Part shown: positions 45,070 to 53,829 of the stretch, one piece after another | Position numbering within the stretch: the stretch's first letter is position 1 | Layout: each line of letters starts with the position of its first letter | DNA from: Comamonadaceae bacterium UBA2121 | GTDB taxonomy: Bacteria > Pseudomonadota > Gammaproteobacteria > Burkholderiales > Burkholderiaceae_C | Assembly (NCBI GenBank): GCA_002331385.1 | Contig: DCYB01000014.1 | Span: 62,001-126,000 of the forward strand | DNA: 64,000 nt | Direction of reading: 5' to 3' | Program-made: the position numbers and the translations under genes | Notes under the pieces: generated by a model | Databases searched by the model: none | Seen by the model: the letters and a program-made list of their open reading frames with translations, nothing else | What the model was told of the DNA's origin: nothing

Positions 45070-45801
45070 TCAGTTCCTTCCGGGAATCAGTGACAGGAAT
45101 TCGCGGCGCAGCGTGGGATTGGTGAGAAACACACCGCGCATGACCGAGTTGATCATCTTGCTGTCCATCTCACGCACGCCGCGCCAAGACATGCAGAAGT
45201 GCGACGCCTCCATCACCACGGCCAAGCCGTCCGGCTGGGTCTTCTCCATGATCAGGTCGGCCAGTTGCACCACGGCTTCTTCCTGAATCTGCGGACGTCC
45301 CATTACCCAATCCACCAGACGCGCGTACTTGGACAGGCCAATCACGTTGGTGTGTTCGTTGGGCAGCACGCCGATCCAGATCTTGCCGATCACCGGACAG
45401 AAGTGATGACTGCATGCGCTGCGCACGGTGATCGGGCCGACGATCATCAGCTCGTTCAGATGCTCCGCGTTGGGAAACTCGGTGATGCGCGGCGGCTCCA
45501 CGTAGCGGCCCTTGAACACCTCGTTGATGTACATCTTCGCCACTCGGCGCGCCGTGTTCTGGGTGTTGTGGTCGCCTTCCGTGTCGATGACCATGCTGTC
45601 GAGCACGCCCTGCATCTTGTGCTCGACTTCGTCGAGCAACTTCTCCAGCTCGCCGGGCTCGATGAACTCGGAGATATTGTCGTTGGCATGAAAACGCTTG
45701 CGCGCCGCAGCAAGGCGCTCGCGGATCTTCACGGAAACGGGCGTGCCTTCGTCGTCGGGCACGCTGCCGCCTATGGATTCAGCGTCGGGGTTTTGGGACA
45801 T
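45070..45801 (-). CDS. folE: GTP cyclohydrolase I
   Basis: A 243-residue enzyme that turns GTP into 7,8-dihydroneopterin triphosphate, first step of folate and pterin synthesis. RSACSHHFCPVIGK carries the zinc and catalytic residues, and MEASHFCMSWRGV the substrate pocket. The N-terminal 60 residues are longer than the E. coli enzyme. It heads an operon with the BLUF gene. NudB, encoded about 2 kb away, acts on its product. Confidence 0.96.
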   Translation of the reverse strand: MSQNPDAESIGGSVPDDEGTPVSVKIRERLAAARKRFHANDNISEFIEPGELEKLLDEVEHKMQGVLDSMVIDTEGDHNTQNTARRVAKMYINEVFKGRYVEPPRITEFPNAEHLNELMIVGPITVRSACSHHFCPVIGKIWIGVLPNEHTNVIGLSKYARLVDWVMGRPQIQEEAVVQLADLIMEKTQPDGLAVVMEASHFCMSWRGVREMDSKMINSVMRGVFLTNPTLRREFLSLIPGRN

Positions 45802-45889
45802 GCCGGGATAGTACCAGCGAATGGGAGCGGTCGTTTTCCGTCGAGGCTAAGCGCCTGCACGCCGTACAGGCAAGGGCGCGGGCCGCGCT

Positions 45890-47134
45890 TCAATAGCGGT
45901 TGCCAGTCACCCAGATCAGCGCCCGCATGATGGCCGACGCCACGTGATCGAGTACGCGCTCACGCAGCGGGCGGCGCGCGAAACTCTCCCGGTCCATCGG
46001 GTGGCCCGCTTCGTCAATCGCCTTGACCAACTGGGCACGCAAGTCCTGCGCAAACGCGGCATCCTGCACCACCACGTTGGCTTCGCGCGCGAGCAGCAAC
46101 GACAAGGGCTCCAGATTGGACGATCCCACGGTGGCCCAAGGGCGGTCGCCCTCGGCGTCGATCACCGCGACCTTGGCATGCAGGAAGCTGGGCGAATACT
46201 CGATGATCTGCACTCCTGCTTCGAGCAACGCGCCATACACGGGCCGCGATGCGTGGTATTGCATGAAATACTCATACTTTCCCTGCAGCAGCAGCAGCAC
46301 GCGCACGCCGCGCTTGGCCGCCAGCTTGAGCGCGCGCCGCAGCTTGCCACCGGGCATAAAGTAGGCGTTGGCAATGATGATTTCCTGCCGTGCGCTGCCA
46401 ATGGCCTGCAGGTAGGCCTTCTCGATGCTGCTGCGATTGCGTAGGTTGTCGCGAAACAGCAGCGCCGCGCGCATGCCCTTGGTCGCTGCCGTCGAGCGTT
46501 TGGCAGCGCCCTGCGCTGCACCCGCTGCGCGCAGGTCGGCCACGGCGCTGGAGATGCGGCGCTTGCGTGCATCGTCGAACGCACGCATGCGCCACCAGAG
46601 CTTGTCCATGTTGTCCGCCGCCTGCGTCACCAGCGCACCCTTGGCGCGCACGGCAAAGTCGAACCGGGGAAACTCCAGTTGGCCGTGGTTGGGGTCGTAG
46701 TAGTCGTCGAGCACGTTGATGCCGCCGCAATAAAGCACGCCGTCATCGATCACGCAGAGCTTGCGGTGCAGCCGGCGCCAGTGCCGGGGCAGCAGCAGCG
46801 CAATCTGGCGCACGGCCGAAAATACCTGCCATTGCACACCAGCTTTTTCGAACTGCTCCACCCAATGCGCGGGGCAATTGCCGGTGCCGAACCCGTCCAC
46901 CGCCACGCGCACGTCCACGCCGCGCTGCGCCGCGCGGATCAGCGCCTTGGCGATGTCCTCGCCGCTGGCGGTGCAGTCAAAAATATAGGTTTCAAACTGG
47001 ATGCTTTCCGTGGCCGCATCCATGTCGGCGATCAGGGCCGGGAAGAATTCCCTGGTGCCTTGCAGTAGCCGGACTTCATGCCCGGCCTGGAAGATGACAC
47101 GACGTCTGCCTGCCCTGGTCGCCGGGGCGCTCAA
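45890..47134 (-). CDS. clsB: cardiolipin synthase B
   Basis: A 414-residue phospholipase-D-superfamily enzyme that makes cardiolipin from two phosphatidylglycerols. Two HKD motifs are present, HRKLCVIDDG near residue 125 and HAKVAVIDAEG near residue 320. The opening GHEVRLLQGTREFFPALIADM matches ClsB. The start codon appears to be TTG at 47134, overlapping the ybhP stop; no in-frame ATG precedes the conserved part. The ybhP-clsB pairing is the same as in enterobacteria. Confidence 0.92.
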   Translation of the reverse strand: MSAPATRAGRRRVIFQAGHEVRLLQGTREFFPALIADMDAATESIQFETYIFDCTASGEDIAKALIRAAQRGVDVRVAVDGFGTGNCPAHWVEQFEKAGVQWQVFSAVRQIALLLPRHWRRLHRKLCVIDDGVLYCGGINVLDDYYDPNHGQLEFPRFDFAVRAKGALVTQAADNMDKLWWRMRAFDDARKRRISSAVADLRAAGAAQGAAKRSTAATKGMRAALLFRDNLRNRSSIEKAYLQAIGSARQEIIIANAYFMPGGKLRRALKLAAKRGVRVLLLLQGKYEYFMQYHASRPVYGALLEAGVQIIEYSPSFLHAKVAVIDAEGDRPWATVGSSNLEPLSLLLAREANVVVQDAAFAQDLRAQLVKAIDEAGHPMDRESFARRPLRERVLDHVASAIMRALIWVTGNRY

Positions 47135-47919
47135 AGCTTGAACTCCGCGATCAGCGGCAGGTGGTCAGACATGCGCCACCAGATGCGCCCATTGGGCACG
47201 TACAGACCTGTGGGCCGCAAGCCGCGCACATACACGTGGTCGAGCTGCACCATCGGCAGCCGCGCGGGATAGGTCAGCGAGCGCGGACCTTCGTCATACT
47301 CGAACAGGCCAAAGCCTGCGAGCATGCGTTTGATCTGGAAACCCCAGTCGTTGAAATCGCCTGCGACCACCAGCGGCGCATCTTCCGGTACCTCGCGCTG
47401 GATGAATCTGTGGATCTTGGCGATCTGGCGCAGGCGGCTTTCATGGATCAGCCCCAGATGCACGACGATCACATGCACGCGCTTGCCCTCGACTTCGACC
47501 TCGACGTGCAGCAAGCCGCGCTGCTCGAAGCGATGGTCGGAGATGTCTTCGTGGCTGCTGCCAATCACCGGCCAGCGCGTGAGCAAGGCATTGCCGTGCT
47601 CGCCATCGCGCGTATAGGCATTGGTGCGATAGACCGAGTCGTAGCCTTCCGGAGAAAGATACTCGGCCTGCGAAACGTCCGGCCAGCGCTCGAAATATTG
47701 CGCCTCACGCCGGTTCATCTTGCGCACTTCCTGCAGACACACGATGTCGGCATCGAGTTGCTCGACGGCAAGGCCCAGGTTATGGATCTCCAGGCGACGC
47801 GCAGGCCCCAGCCCTTGCACGCCCTTGTGAATGTTGTAGGTAGCGACACGCAGGATGCCGGGCGTGGAGTCCGGCGTATCGGGTGACAACTGTATGACGC
47901 TCAAATCTTCTGTAGTCAT
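47131..47919 (-). CDS. ybhP: endonuclease/exonuclease/phosphatase-family protein YbhP
   Basis: A 262-residue metal-dependent phosphodiesterase-fold protein. VATYNIHKG, VCLQEVRKMNR, VVAGDFNDWG and SDHLPLIAEF are the family's metal- and phosphate-binding motifs. The ATG at 47919 overlaps the nudB stop by four bases, and the gene overlaps clsB by four. The biochemical role of YbhP is not known; in context it may process a phospholipid or headgroup. Confidence 0.9.
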   Translation of the reverse strand: MTTEDLSVIQLSPDTPDSTPGILRVATYNIHKGVQGLGPARRLEIHNLGLAVEQLDADIVCLQEVRKMNRREAQYFERWPDVSQAEYLSPEGYDSVYRTNAYTRDGEHGNALLTRWPVIGSSHEDISDHRFEQRGLLHVEVEVEGKRVHVIVVHLGLIHESRLRQIAKIHRFIQREVPEDAPLVVAGDFNDWGFQIKRMLAGFGLFEYDEGPRSLTYPARLPMVQLDHVYVRGLRPTGLYVPNGRIWWRMSDHLPLIAEFKL

Positions 47920-48434
47920 CGTCTGACGAAACGTGGCAGCCACAGTATGGCTTCGCAATTTGACGACGAGTAGCACCTGTCGGCCGCTGCCCGCCAATCC
48001 TTCCATTCATATGCTGTGTGCTCGCGCGGATTCAAGACCACACGAGTTCCCTCTGGCACTTCCAGGCTGAAAACACGCTCTGTATTTTCCATCACGCCCG
48101 GTGCATAACGGTGCAGCCATTGGGGATAGATACTGTAGACGTTCTCCAGGTTCCAATCCCGCAGAATACTGCCCGGCGCGTGGGTGTCAATGCCTGTTTC
48201 TTCCTGCACTTCCCGGCGCGCGGTTTCCGCAAACGGCTCGTCCTCATGGTCCTTGCTGCCGGTGACACATTGCCAGAATGCCTGGTCCTCGGCGGTGTCG
48301 GACTCGCCCGTGCCGTGCGTGCGCTTCATCAGCAGCACTTGCAAGTTGGGCGTGTGGATGATCACCAGCACCGATTGCGGTATTTTCCAGCGGGGCGAGG
48401 ACTGCGGGGCGTAAGACATGGGCGCATCAGGCAT
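47916..48434 (-). CDS. nudB: dihydroneopterin triphosphate diphosphatase
   Basis: A 172-residue NUDIX hydrolase that removes pyrophosphate from dihydroneopterin triphosphate in folate synthesis. The Nudix box is GSKDHEDEPFAETARREVQ followed by EETGI; SVLVIIHTPNLQVLLMKR is the typical NudB start of the fold. The start at 48434 is preferred because it leaves seven bases to the previous gene; 48419 is an alternative and neither has a good ribosome site. It is cotranslated with ybhP and clsB. Confidence 0.9.
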   Translation of the reverse strand: MPDAPMSYAPQSSPRWKIPQSVLVIIHTPNLQVLLMKRTHGTGESDTAEDQAFWQCVTGSKDHEDEPFAETARREVQEETGIDTHAPGSILRDWNLENVYSIYPQWLHRYAPGVMENTERVFSLEVPEGTRVVLNPREHTAYEWKDWRAAADRCYSSSNCEAILWLPRFVRR

Positions 48435-48441
48435 GGGCGCT

Positions 48442-49272
48442 TCAGCGAGCGGCTTCACGGTTCTTGGTGGCGACTGGCGGGGGCAATTCCTTCTCGGCAA
48501 GCAGGCGCAACTGGTGCACGAGCTGGTTATGCGAATGCAGGAATGCGGCGGCGATCACCTTGCCCTCGTTGGTATTGCTCCAACCCGCGCCAGCGCCGCC
48601 GCCCAGTTTGCCCAGCAGCACGCCGCCCACGCCCAGATCGGTGGCACGCGCAGAACCCGTGGCCGCCGCCACTTGCTCGGTGGTTTCGTTGTCGGTCAGG
48701 AAGAGCGCCGTCTGCGCCTCCTTGAACTTCACCTGCTCCGCGATGCCGATCAGGCCGGCGATGTCACGCAGCACGGGAATCATCGCGATGATGCCCGCCA
48801 AACCACGCCCCGCATCACTTTCGCTGAAAGTCAAACTGGGAGTGAGCGTGTACTGCGCCTCATAACCCTTCCCCTTCTCGACCGTGCCGTTGGGGCGCAG
48901 CACGCCCGAGTCGCGCAACTCGCCCTCGCGGATCGTGCCGTGCAGCCCGCCCGCGCGGTCCACCACGCGAAAGCAGCCGCTTTGCTGCGCCAGCAGCTTC
49001 ACCAGCGGCACTGGCGTGGGAGGAAGATTCACCGTGTAAGGCATGACATAGCCACGCGGATTTTCCAGCAGCGCCACGGTGGCGATGGGTTTCTCGCAAC
49101 GCTCCAGCGACAAGTGGGCGCCCTGCGCGCCGGCCGGGCCTGCAGAGCCGGTGACTTCGGAACTGCCCTCGCCCAGTTCGGTCTTTTTCTCACCGCAGCC
49201 AGACAGGAGCATCAAGGCGCCCACACACAGGGCCGATCCAATGCGCAACGAAGCAGAAGCGATCCGGGACAT
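48442..49272 (-). CDS. CsgG-like outer-membrane lipoprotein
   Basis: A 276-residue lipoprotein with lipobox LLSGC (cysteine at about 26). The mature part includes LVKLLAQQSGCFRVVDRA, a segment seen in CsgG/HfaB proteins, and a glycine-rich ATDLGVGGVLLGKLGGGAGAG stretch that could be a membrane hairpin. No curli genes are nearby, so it may form a secretion pore for an unknown partner or be a solitary member. The ATG at 49272 is preferred over a TTG two codons upstream. Confidence 0.8.
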   Translation of the reverse strand: MSRIASASLRIGSALCVGALMLLSGCGEKKTELGEGSSEVTGSAGPAGAQGAHLSLERCEKPIATVALLENPRGYVMPYTVNLPPTPVPLVKLLAQQSGCFRVVDRAGGLHGTIREGELRDSGVLRPNGTVEKGKGYEAQYTLTPSLTFSESDAGRGLAGIIAMIPVLRDIAGLIGIAEQVKFKEAQTALFLTDNETTEQVAAATGSARATDLGVGGVLLGKLGGGAGAGWSNTNEGKVIAAAFLHSHNQLVHQLRLLAEKELPPPVATKNREAAR

Positions 49273-49321
49273 ATGCAATCACTCACAAAAAGGGAGATAA
49301 CTTACAGGTGCTGAAAACAAA

Positions 49322-49352
49322 AACGCCAAAGTCCTTGCGGAGCTTTGGCGTT
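49322..49352 (-). terminator. terminator of aspS
   Basis: A 10-bp stem AACGCCAAAG (49322-49331) pairs with CTTTGGCGTT (49343-49352), with an A-rich side at 49311-49323 that becomes a T-run on the minus-strand transcript. It lies 30 bases past the aspS stop. Confidence 0.88.
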
Positions 49353-49381
49353 GGCCTCATGGCTCTATGGAGCGAGGGCGA

Positions 49382-51178
49382 TTATTGCGCAGGCGTCGTG
49401 TTGCGCAGGCGGATGTGCAGTTCGCGCAGTTGCTTTTCCTCGACCGGCGATGGCGCCTGTGTGAGCAGGTCCTGCGCGCGTTGCGTCTTGGGGAAGGCAA
49501 TCACGTCGCGGATCGACTCGGCACCCGTCATCAGCGTGATCAGCCGGTCCAGACCGAACGCCAGACCACCGTGCGGGGGCGCACCGTATTGCAGCGCGTC
49601 CAGCAGGTAGCCAAACTTGGCGCGCGCGTCTTCGGGCGAGATCTTGAGCGCGCTGAACACCTTGCTCTGCACGTCGGCGCGGTGGATACGCACCGAGCCG
49701 CCGCCCAGTTCCCAGCCGTTCAGCACCATGTCGTAGGCCTTGGCAATGCACTTGCCGGGATCGGTGTCCATGAGGTCTTCGTGGCCGTCCTTGGGCGAGG
49801 TGAACGGATGGTGCACCGCCACCCAGCGATCGTCCTCTTCGTCGTGCTCGAACATCGGGAAGTCCACCACCCACAGCGGTGCCCACTTGTTCTCGAACAG
49901 GCCATTGGCCTTGCCGAACTCGCTGTGGCCCACCTTCAGGCGCAATGCGCCGATGGAGTCGTTGACGACCTTTTCCTTGTCCGCGCCGAAGAACAGCAGG
50001 TCGCCATCCTGCGCGCCGGTGCGCTTGAGGATTTCGGCAATCGCGGCATCGTGGATGTTCTTCACGATCGGCGACTGCAGGCCGTCACGGCCCTTGGCGA
50101 CTTCGTTCACTTTGATCCAGGCGAGGCCCTTGGCGCCGTAGATTTTCACGAACTCGGTGTACTGGTCGATCTCGCCACGCGAAATTTGCGCGCCACCCGG
50201 AACGCGCAGCGCCACCACGCGGCCACCCTTGGTCGTCGCGGGCGCGGAGAACACCTTGAAGTCGACGTCCTTCATCACTTCGGTGAGTTCGGTGAACTCG
50301 AGCTTCACGCGCAGGTCGGGCTTGTCCGAGCCGAAGCGGAAAGCGGCGTCCTGATAGGTCATGATCGGGAACTCGCCCAGATCCACGTTGAGCTGTTCCT
50401 TGAACACTTCCACGATCATCTGCTGGAAGATAGCGCGGATTTCTTCTTCGTTCAGGAACGAAGTTTCGCAGTCGATCTGCGTGAATTCGGGCTGACGATC
50501 AGCGCGCAGGTCTTCGTCACGGAAGCACTTGGTGATCTGGTAGTAGCGATCATAGCCCGCCACCATCAGCATCTGCTTGTACAGCTGGGGCGACTGGGGC
50601 AGTGCAAAGAACTGGCCATCGTGCACGCGGCTGGGCACGAGGTAGTCGCGTGCGCCTTCGGGCGTGCTCTTGCCGAGCATGGGGGTTTCGATGTCGATGA
50701 AACCCAGCTTGTCGAGGTAGTTGCGCACCTGGATGGCGGTCTTGTAGCGCAGCATCATGTTGCGCTGCATGTACGGACGGCGCAGGTCCAGCACGCGGTG
50801 CGTGAGGCGCGTTGTCTCGGACAGGTTTTCGTCATCCAGCTGGAACGGCGGCGTCACCGATGCGTTCAGCACCACCAGTTCGTGGCACAGCACTTCGATC
50901 TGGCCGCTCTTGAGCTTGTCGTTCGTCGTGCCTGCAGGGCGTGCGCGCACCAGACCCTTCACCTGCACGCAGAACTCGTTGCGCAGGTCTTCGGCGATCT
51001 TGAACATCTCGGGGCGATCCGGATCGCACACCACCTGCACATAACCTTCGCGGTCACGCAGGTCGATGAAGATCACGCCACCGTGGTCGCGGCGGCGGTT
51101 CACCCACCCGCACAAGGTCACGGTTTGGCCTAACAGGGCTTCGGTCACAAGACCGCAGTATTCGGTACGCATTGCCAT
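49382..51178 (-). CDS. aspS: aspartyl-tRNA synthetase
   Basis: A 598-residue class II synthetase. The anticodon-binding OB domain is at the N-terminus, then the catalytic domain with FIDIETPML, FALPQSPQLYKQML and motif 2 RCFRDEDLRADRQPEFTQID, a GAD insertion, and motif 3 GLAFGLDRL near the C-terminus. The length is that of bacterial type. In bacteria lacking AsnRS this enzyme is often non-discriminating; not decidable here. AGGAAG precedes the ATG at 51178. Confidence 0.97.
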   Translation of the reverse strand: MAMRTEYCGLVTEALLGQTVTLCGWVNRRRDHGGVIFIDLRDREGYVQVVCDPDRPEMFKIAEDLRNEFCVQVKGLVRARPAGTTNDKLKSGQIEVLCHELVVLNASVTPPFQLDDENLSETTRLTHRVLDLRRPYMQRNMMLRYKTAIQVRNYLDKLGFIDIETPMLGKSTPEGARDYLVPSRVHDGQFFALPQSPQLYKQMLMVAGYDRYYQITKCFRDEDLRADRQPEFTQIDCETSFLNEEEIRAIFQQMIVEVFKEQLNVDLGEFPIMTYQDAAFRFGSDKPDLRVKLEFTELTEVMKDVDFKVFSAPATTKGGRVVALRVPGGAQISRGEIDQYTEFVKIYGAKGLAWIKVNEVAKGRDGLQSPIVKNIHDAAIAEILKRTGAQDGDLLFFGADKEKVVNDSIGALRLKVGHSEFGKANGLFENKWAPLWVVDFPMFEHDEEDDRWVAVHHPFTSPKDGHEDLMDTDPGKCIAKAYDMVLNGWELGGGSVRIHRADVQSKVFSALKISPEDARAKFGYLLDALQYGAPPHGGLAFGLDRLITLMTGAESIRDVIAFPKTQRAQDLLTQAPSPVEEKQLRELHIRLRNTTPAQ

Positions 51179-51229
51179 GGGTTGCTTCACTTCCTGCGCC
51201 CTCGTGGGGCGCGTCAATTACATGTATGT

Positions 51230-51856
51230 CTATTTGTCGGTTGCTTGCGCGACGAGATCAGGCGGTGTCACCACTCCCATCGACACGATGTATTTCAAGG
51301 CGGCGTCGATGCTCATATCCAGCTCGATGCAATCGCTCTTGCGCATCATCACGAAGTATCCCCCCGTTGGGTTGGGAGTAGTGGGCACATATACGCTCAC
51401 GAACTCATCACGCAGCAGGGCTGCTACTTCGCCCGTCGGCGCGCCGGTCACAAATGCCACCGTCCACACCCCTTCACGCGGCCATTGCACCAGCACCGCG
51501 GTGCGGAACGCATTGCCACTTTCGGAAAACAGCGTATCAGAGACCTGTTTGACGCTCGAGTAGATCGAGCGCACCACCGGAATGCGGCTGACCAGACGGT
51601 CGCCCCACTCCACCAGCTTGCGGCCCGCAAAATTGCTCGTCAGCGCGCCCACCGCCAGCAGGATGGCCAACGTGAGCAGCACGCCAAAGCCGGGAATGTG
51701 TACGCCCAGCAGGCGATCGGGCTGCCAGTCGAACGGCAGGATTTGCAGCGTCTGGTCCAGCGTCGAGATGATCCAGTGCAGCACCCACGCGGTGATCACG
51801 CCGGGCACGATAACCAGCAGACCTGTCAGCAACCATCTTCTGAGTGCAGCCATCAT
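51230..51856 (-). CDS. DUF502-family membrane protein
   Basis: A 208-residue inner-membrane protein with two hydrophobic helices (about residues 8-33 and 56-75), then a soluble domain with IPVVRSIYSSVKQVSDTL and VPTTPNPTGGYFVMM, which define DUF502. Function is unknown. It lies between fmdB (nine bases) and aspS (51 bases), an order common in Burkholderiales. Confidence 0.92.
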   Translation of the reverse strand: MMAALRRWLLTGLLVIVPGVITAWVLHWIISTLDQTLQILPFDWQPDRLLGVHIPGFGVLLTLAILLAVGALTSNFAGRKLVEWGDRLVSRIPVVRSIYSSVKQVSDTLFSESGNAFRTAVLVQWPREGVWTVAFVTGAPTGEVAALLRDEFVSVYVPTTPNPTGGYFVMMRKSDCIELDMSIDAALKYIVSMGVVTPPDLVAQATDK

Positions 51857-51865
51857 CCGTCCTGA

Positions 51866-52171
51866 TCAGGCCTTGTCCGCCGCCGGGGCTGGCGCAGCGG
51901 TGGGTGCGGGTGCGGGCGTTGGCGCAGGGGCCGGTGCAGCAGTTTCTGCCGCCGGGGCCGATGCCGGCTTGGGCTCCGCCTTGGCGCCGCTGTTCTTGAA
52001 ATCGGTCGCATACCAACCCGTGCCCTTGAGCTGGAAGCCCGGGGCCGTCAGTTGCTTGGAGAATGCCTCCGCTGCGCACTCCGGGCACTGGGTCAGCGGG
52101 GCGTCGGAAAATTTCTGCAGCACATCCTTGGCAAAACCACAGTCGCTGCATTTGTAGGCGTAGATAGGCAT
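51866..52171 (-). CDS. FmdB-family zinc-ribbon protein
   Basis: A 101-residue protein. The opening PIYAYKCSDCGF and a second pair CPEC form a zinc ribbon of the FmdB type; the second half is an Ala/Pro-rich tail. These proteins are thought to regulate or assist other genes but the role is not known. It starts a unit with DUF502 and aspS. Confidence 0.92.
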   Translation of the reverse strand: MPIYAYKCSDCGFAKDVLQKFSDAPLTQCPECAAEAFSKQLTAPGFQLKGTGWYATDFKNSGAKAEPKPASAPAAETAAPAPAPTPAPAPTAAPAPAADKA

Positions 52172-52317
52172 GGAAACCGAAACGGGAGAGTATGCAAAAC
52201 CCTCAATTATAGGCGTTGGGGACTATTTGCGCCCCAAGCATGCCCTCAGCCGTGCGCCGCGTGCCCCGAGCTTCTTGGCGGCGCCATCCGGGCGCTCGTG
52301 GCAATCCGGACTCCAGC

Positions 52318-53781
52318 TCAGCCCACGGGCTCCTGGATGCCGATGACCTTGTGGTGCGCAGCCTGTGTATCGCGCACCAGTTGCGGCATGAGCGAGCCAG
52401 CGATCATGCCTGTCATCGCTGCCAGAACGCCCGCCAGTTGCTGCGGGAATGCCTCGTGCAACGCAGGCGTGAGCATGAAAATCACCCACACGCCAATGCC
52501 CATCGTCACGGCGCACATAGCGCCCTGCGTCGTGGCGCGCTTCCAGTACAGGCCGAACACCAGCGGCACGAATGCGCCCACCAGCGGCACCTGATAGGCG
52601 CTGGACACCAACTCGTAAATCGGCGTGCCTTCCATCTTGATCGAATACACCAGCACCGCGATGGCGAACACCAGCACGCTGATGCGCATGGTGAGCAGGC
52701 TTTCGCGATCACTGATGTTCTCGGGGCGGAACTGGCGCCAGATGTTCTCGGTGAACGTCACGCTGGGCGCAAGCAAGGTGGCCGAGGCGCACGACTTGAT
52801 GGCCGACAGCAGCGCACCAAAGAACAGCACCTGCATCACCAGCGGCATCTTGTCCATCACCAGCGTGGGCAACACCTTTTGCGGATCTTCCTTGAGCAGC
52901 GCAGCCGACTCGGCTGGCATGATGATCAGCGCACTGGCCACGAGGAACATGGGCACGAAGGCAAAGAAGATGTATGCCGAGCCGCCAATCACCGTGCCAT
53001 GCACGGCGGCCTCTTCCGTCTTGGCCGACATCACACGCTGGAACACGTCCTGCTGCGGGATCGAGCCGAGCATCATGGTGATCGCCGCGCCGAAGAAGAA
53101 GATGATTTCGTGCCAGGTCGGCTCGGGCCAGAACTTGAACAGATCACGGCTCGTGGCCAGATGGATCACCTTGTCGGCCCCACCGGCCATATTGCTGGCA
53201 AAGACCGCCAGCACCACCAGTCCGACGACCAGAATGATCATCTGGATGAAGTCCGTCACCGCCACGGACCACATGCCGCCCCACAGCGTATAGACCAGAA
53301 TCGACAGCACGCCGATGGTCATGCCCCACGGAATGCTGACCACGCCGCCGGACAGCAGGTTGAACACCAGCCCCAACGCCGTGACCTGCGCCGACACCCA
53401 ACCCAGATAGCTGAGCATGATGATGAGCGAGCACACGATCTCGATCGAGCGGCCATAGCGCTCGCGGTAATAGTCGCTGATGGTCAGCAGCGACATGCGG
53501 TAGAGCTTGGCGGCGAAGAACACGCCGACCAGAATCAGGCACATGCCCGCGCCGAACGGGTCTTCGACCACGTTGTTCAAGCCACCTTCAATGAATTTGG
53601 CCGGTACGCCGAGCACGATTTCCGAGCCAAACCACGTTGCAAACGTCGTGGTGATGATCATGTACATCGGCAGATGGCGTCCGGCAATCGCGAAGTCGGC
53701 GGTGTTTTTCACACGCTTCGCGGCCCACAGGCCAATCCCGATGGTGACGAACAGATAGGCAATCACCATGGAGAGCAACAC
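52318..53781 (-). CDS. sodium:solute symporter
   Basis: A 487-residue transporter of the SSF family with about 13 membrane segments. KNTADFAIAGRHLP and GALLSAIKSCASATLLAPS are family motifs. It uses a Na+ gradient to take up a small solute; the family includes carriers of sugars, proline, pantothenate and organic acids, and the substrate is not evident. The start is GTG at 53781, seven bases behind AGGAG. It is 48 bases downstream of ubiB. Confidence 0.9.
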   Translation of the reverse strand: MLLSMVIAYLFVTIGIGLWAAKRVKNTADFAIAGRHLPMYMIITTTFATWFGSEIVLGVPAKFIEGGLNNVVEDPFGAGMCLILVGVFFAAKLYRMSLLTISDYYRERYGRSIEIVCSLIIMLSYLGWVSAQVTALGLVFNLLSGGVVSIPWGMTIGVLSILVYTLWGGMWSVAVTDFIQMIILVVGLVVLAVFASNMAGGADKVIHLATSRDLFKFWPEPTWHEIIFFFGAAITMMLGSIPQQDVFQRVMSAKTEEAAVHGTVIGGSAYIFFAFVPMFLVASALIIMPAESAALLKEDPQKVLPTLVMDKMPLVMQVLFFGALLSAIKSCASATLLAPSVTFTENIWRQFRPENISDRESLLTMRISVLVFAIAVLVYSIKMEGTPIYELVSSAYQVPLVGAFVPLVFGLYWKRATTQGAMCAVTMGIGVWVIFMLTPALHEAFPQQLAGVLAAMTGMIAGSLMPQLVRDTQAAHHKVIGIQEPVG

Positions 53782-53829
53782 GTTGGTACTCCTGAGGAAG
53801 AAAGTGGCTGGAAATTGAAAAGAGGTGGA

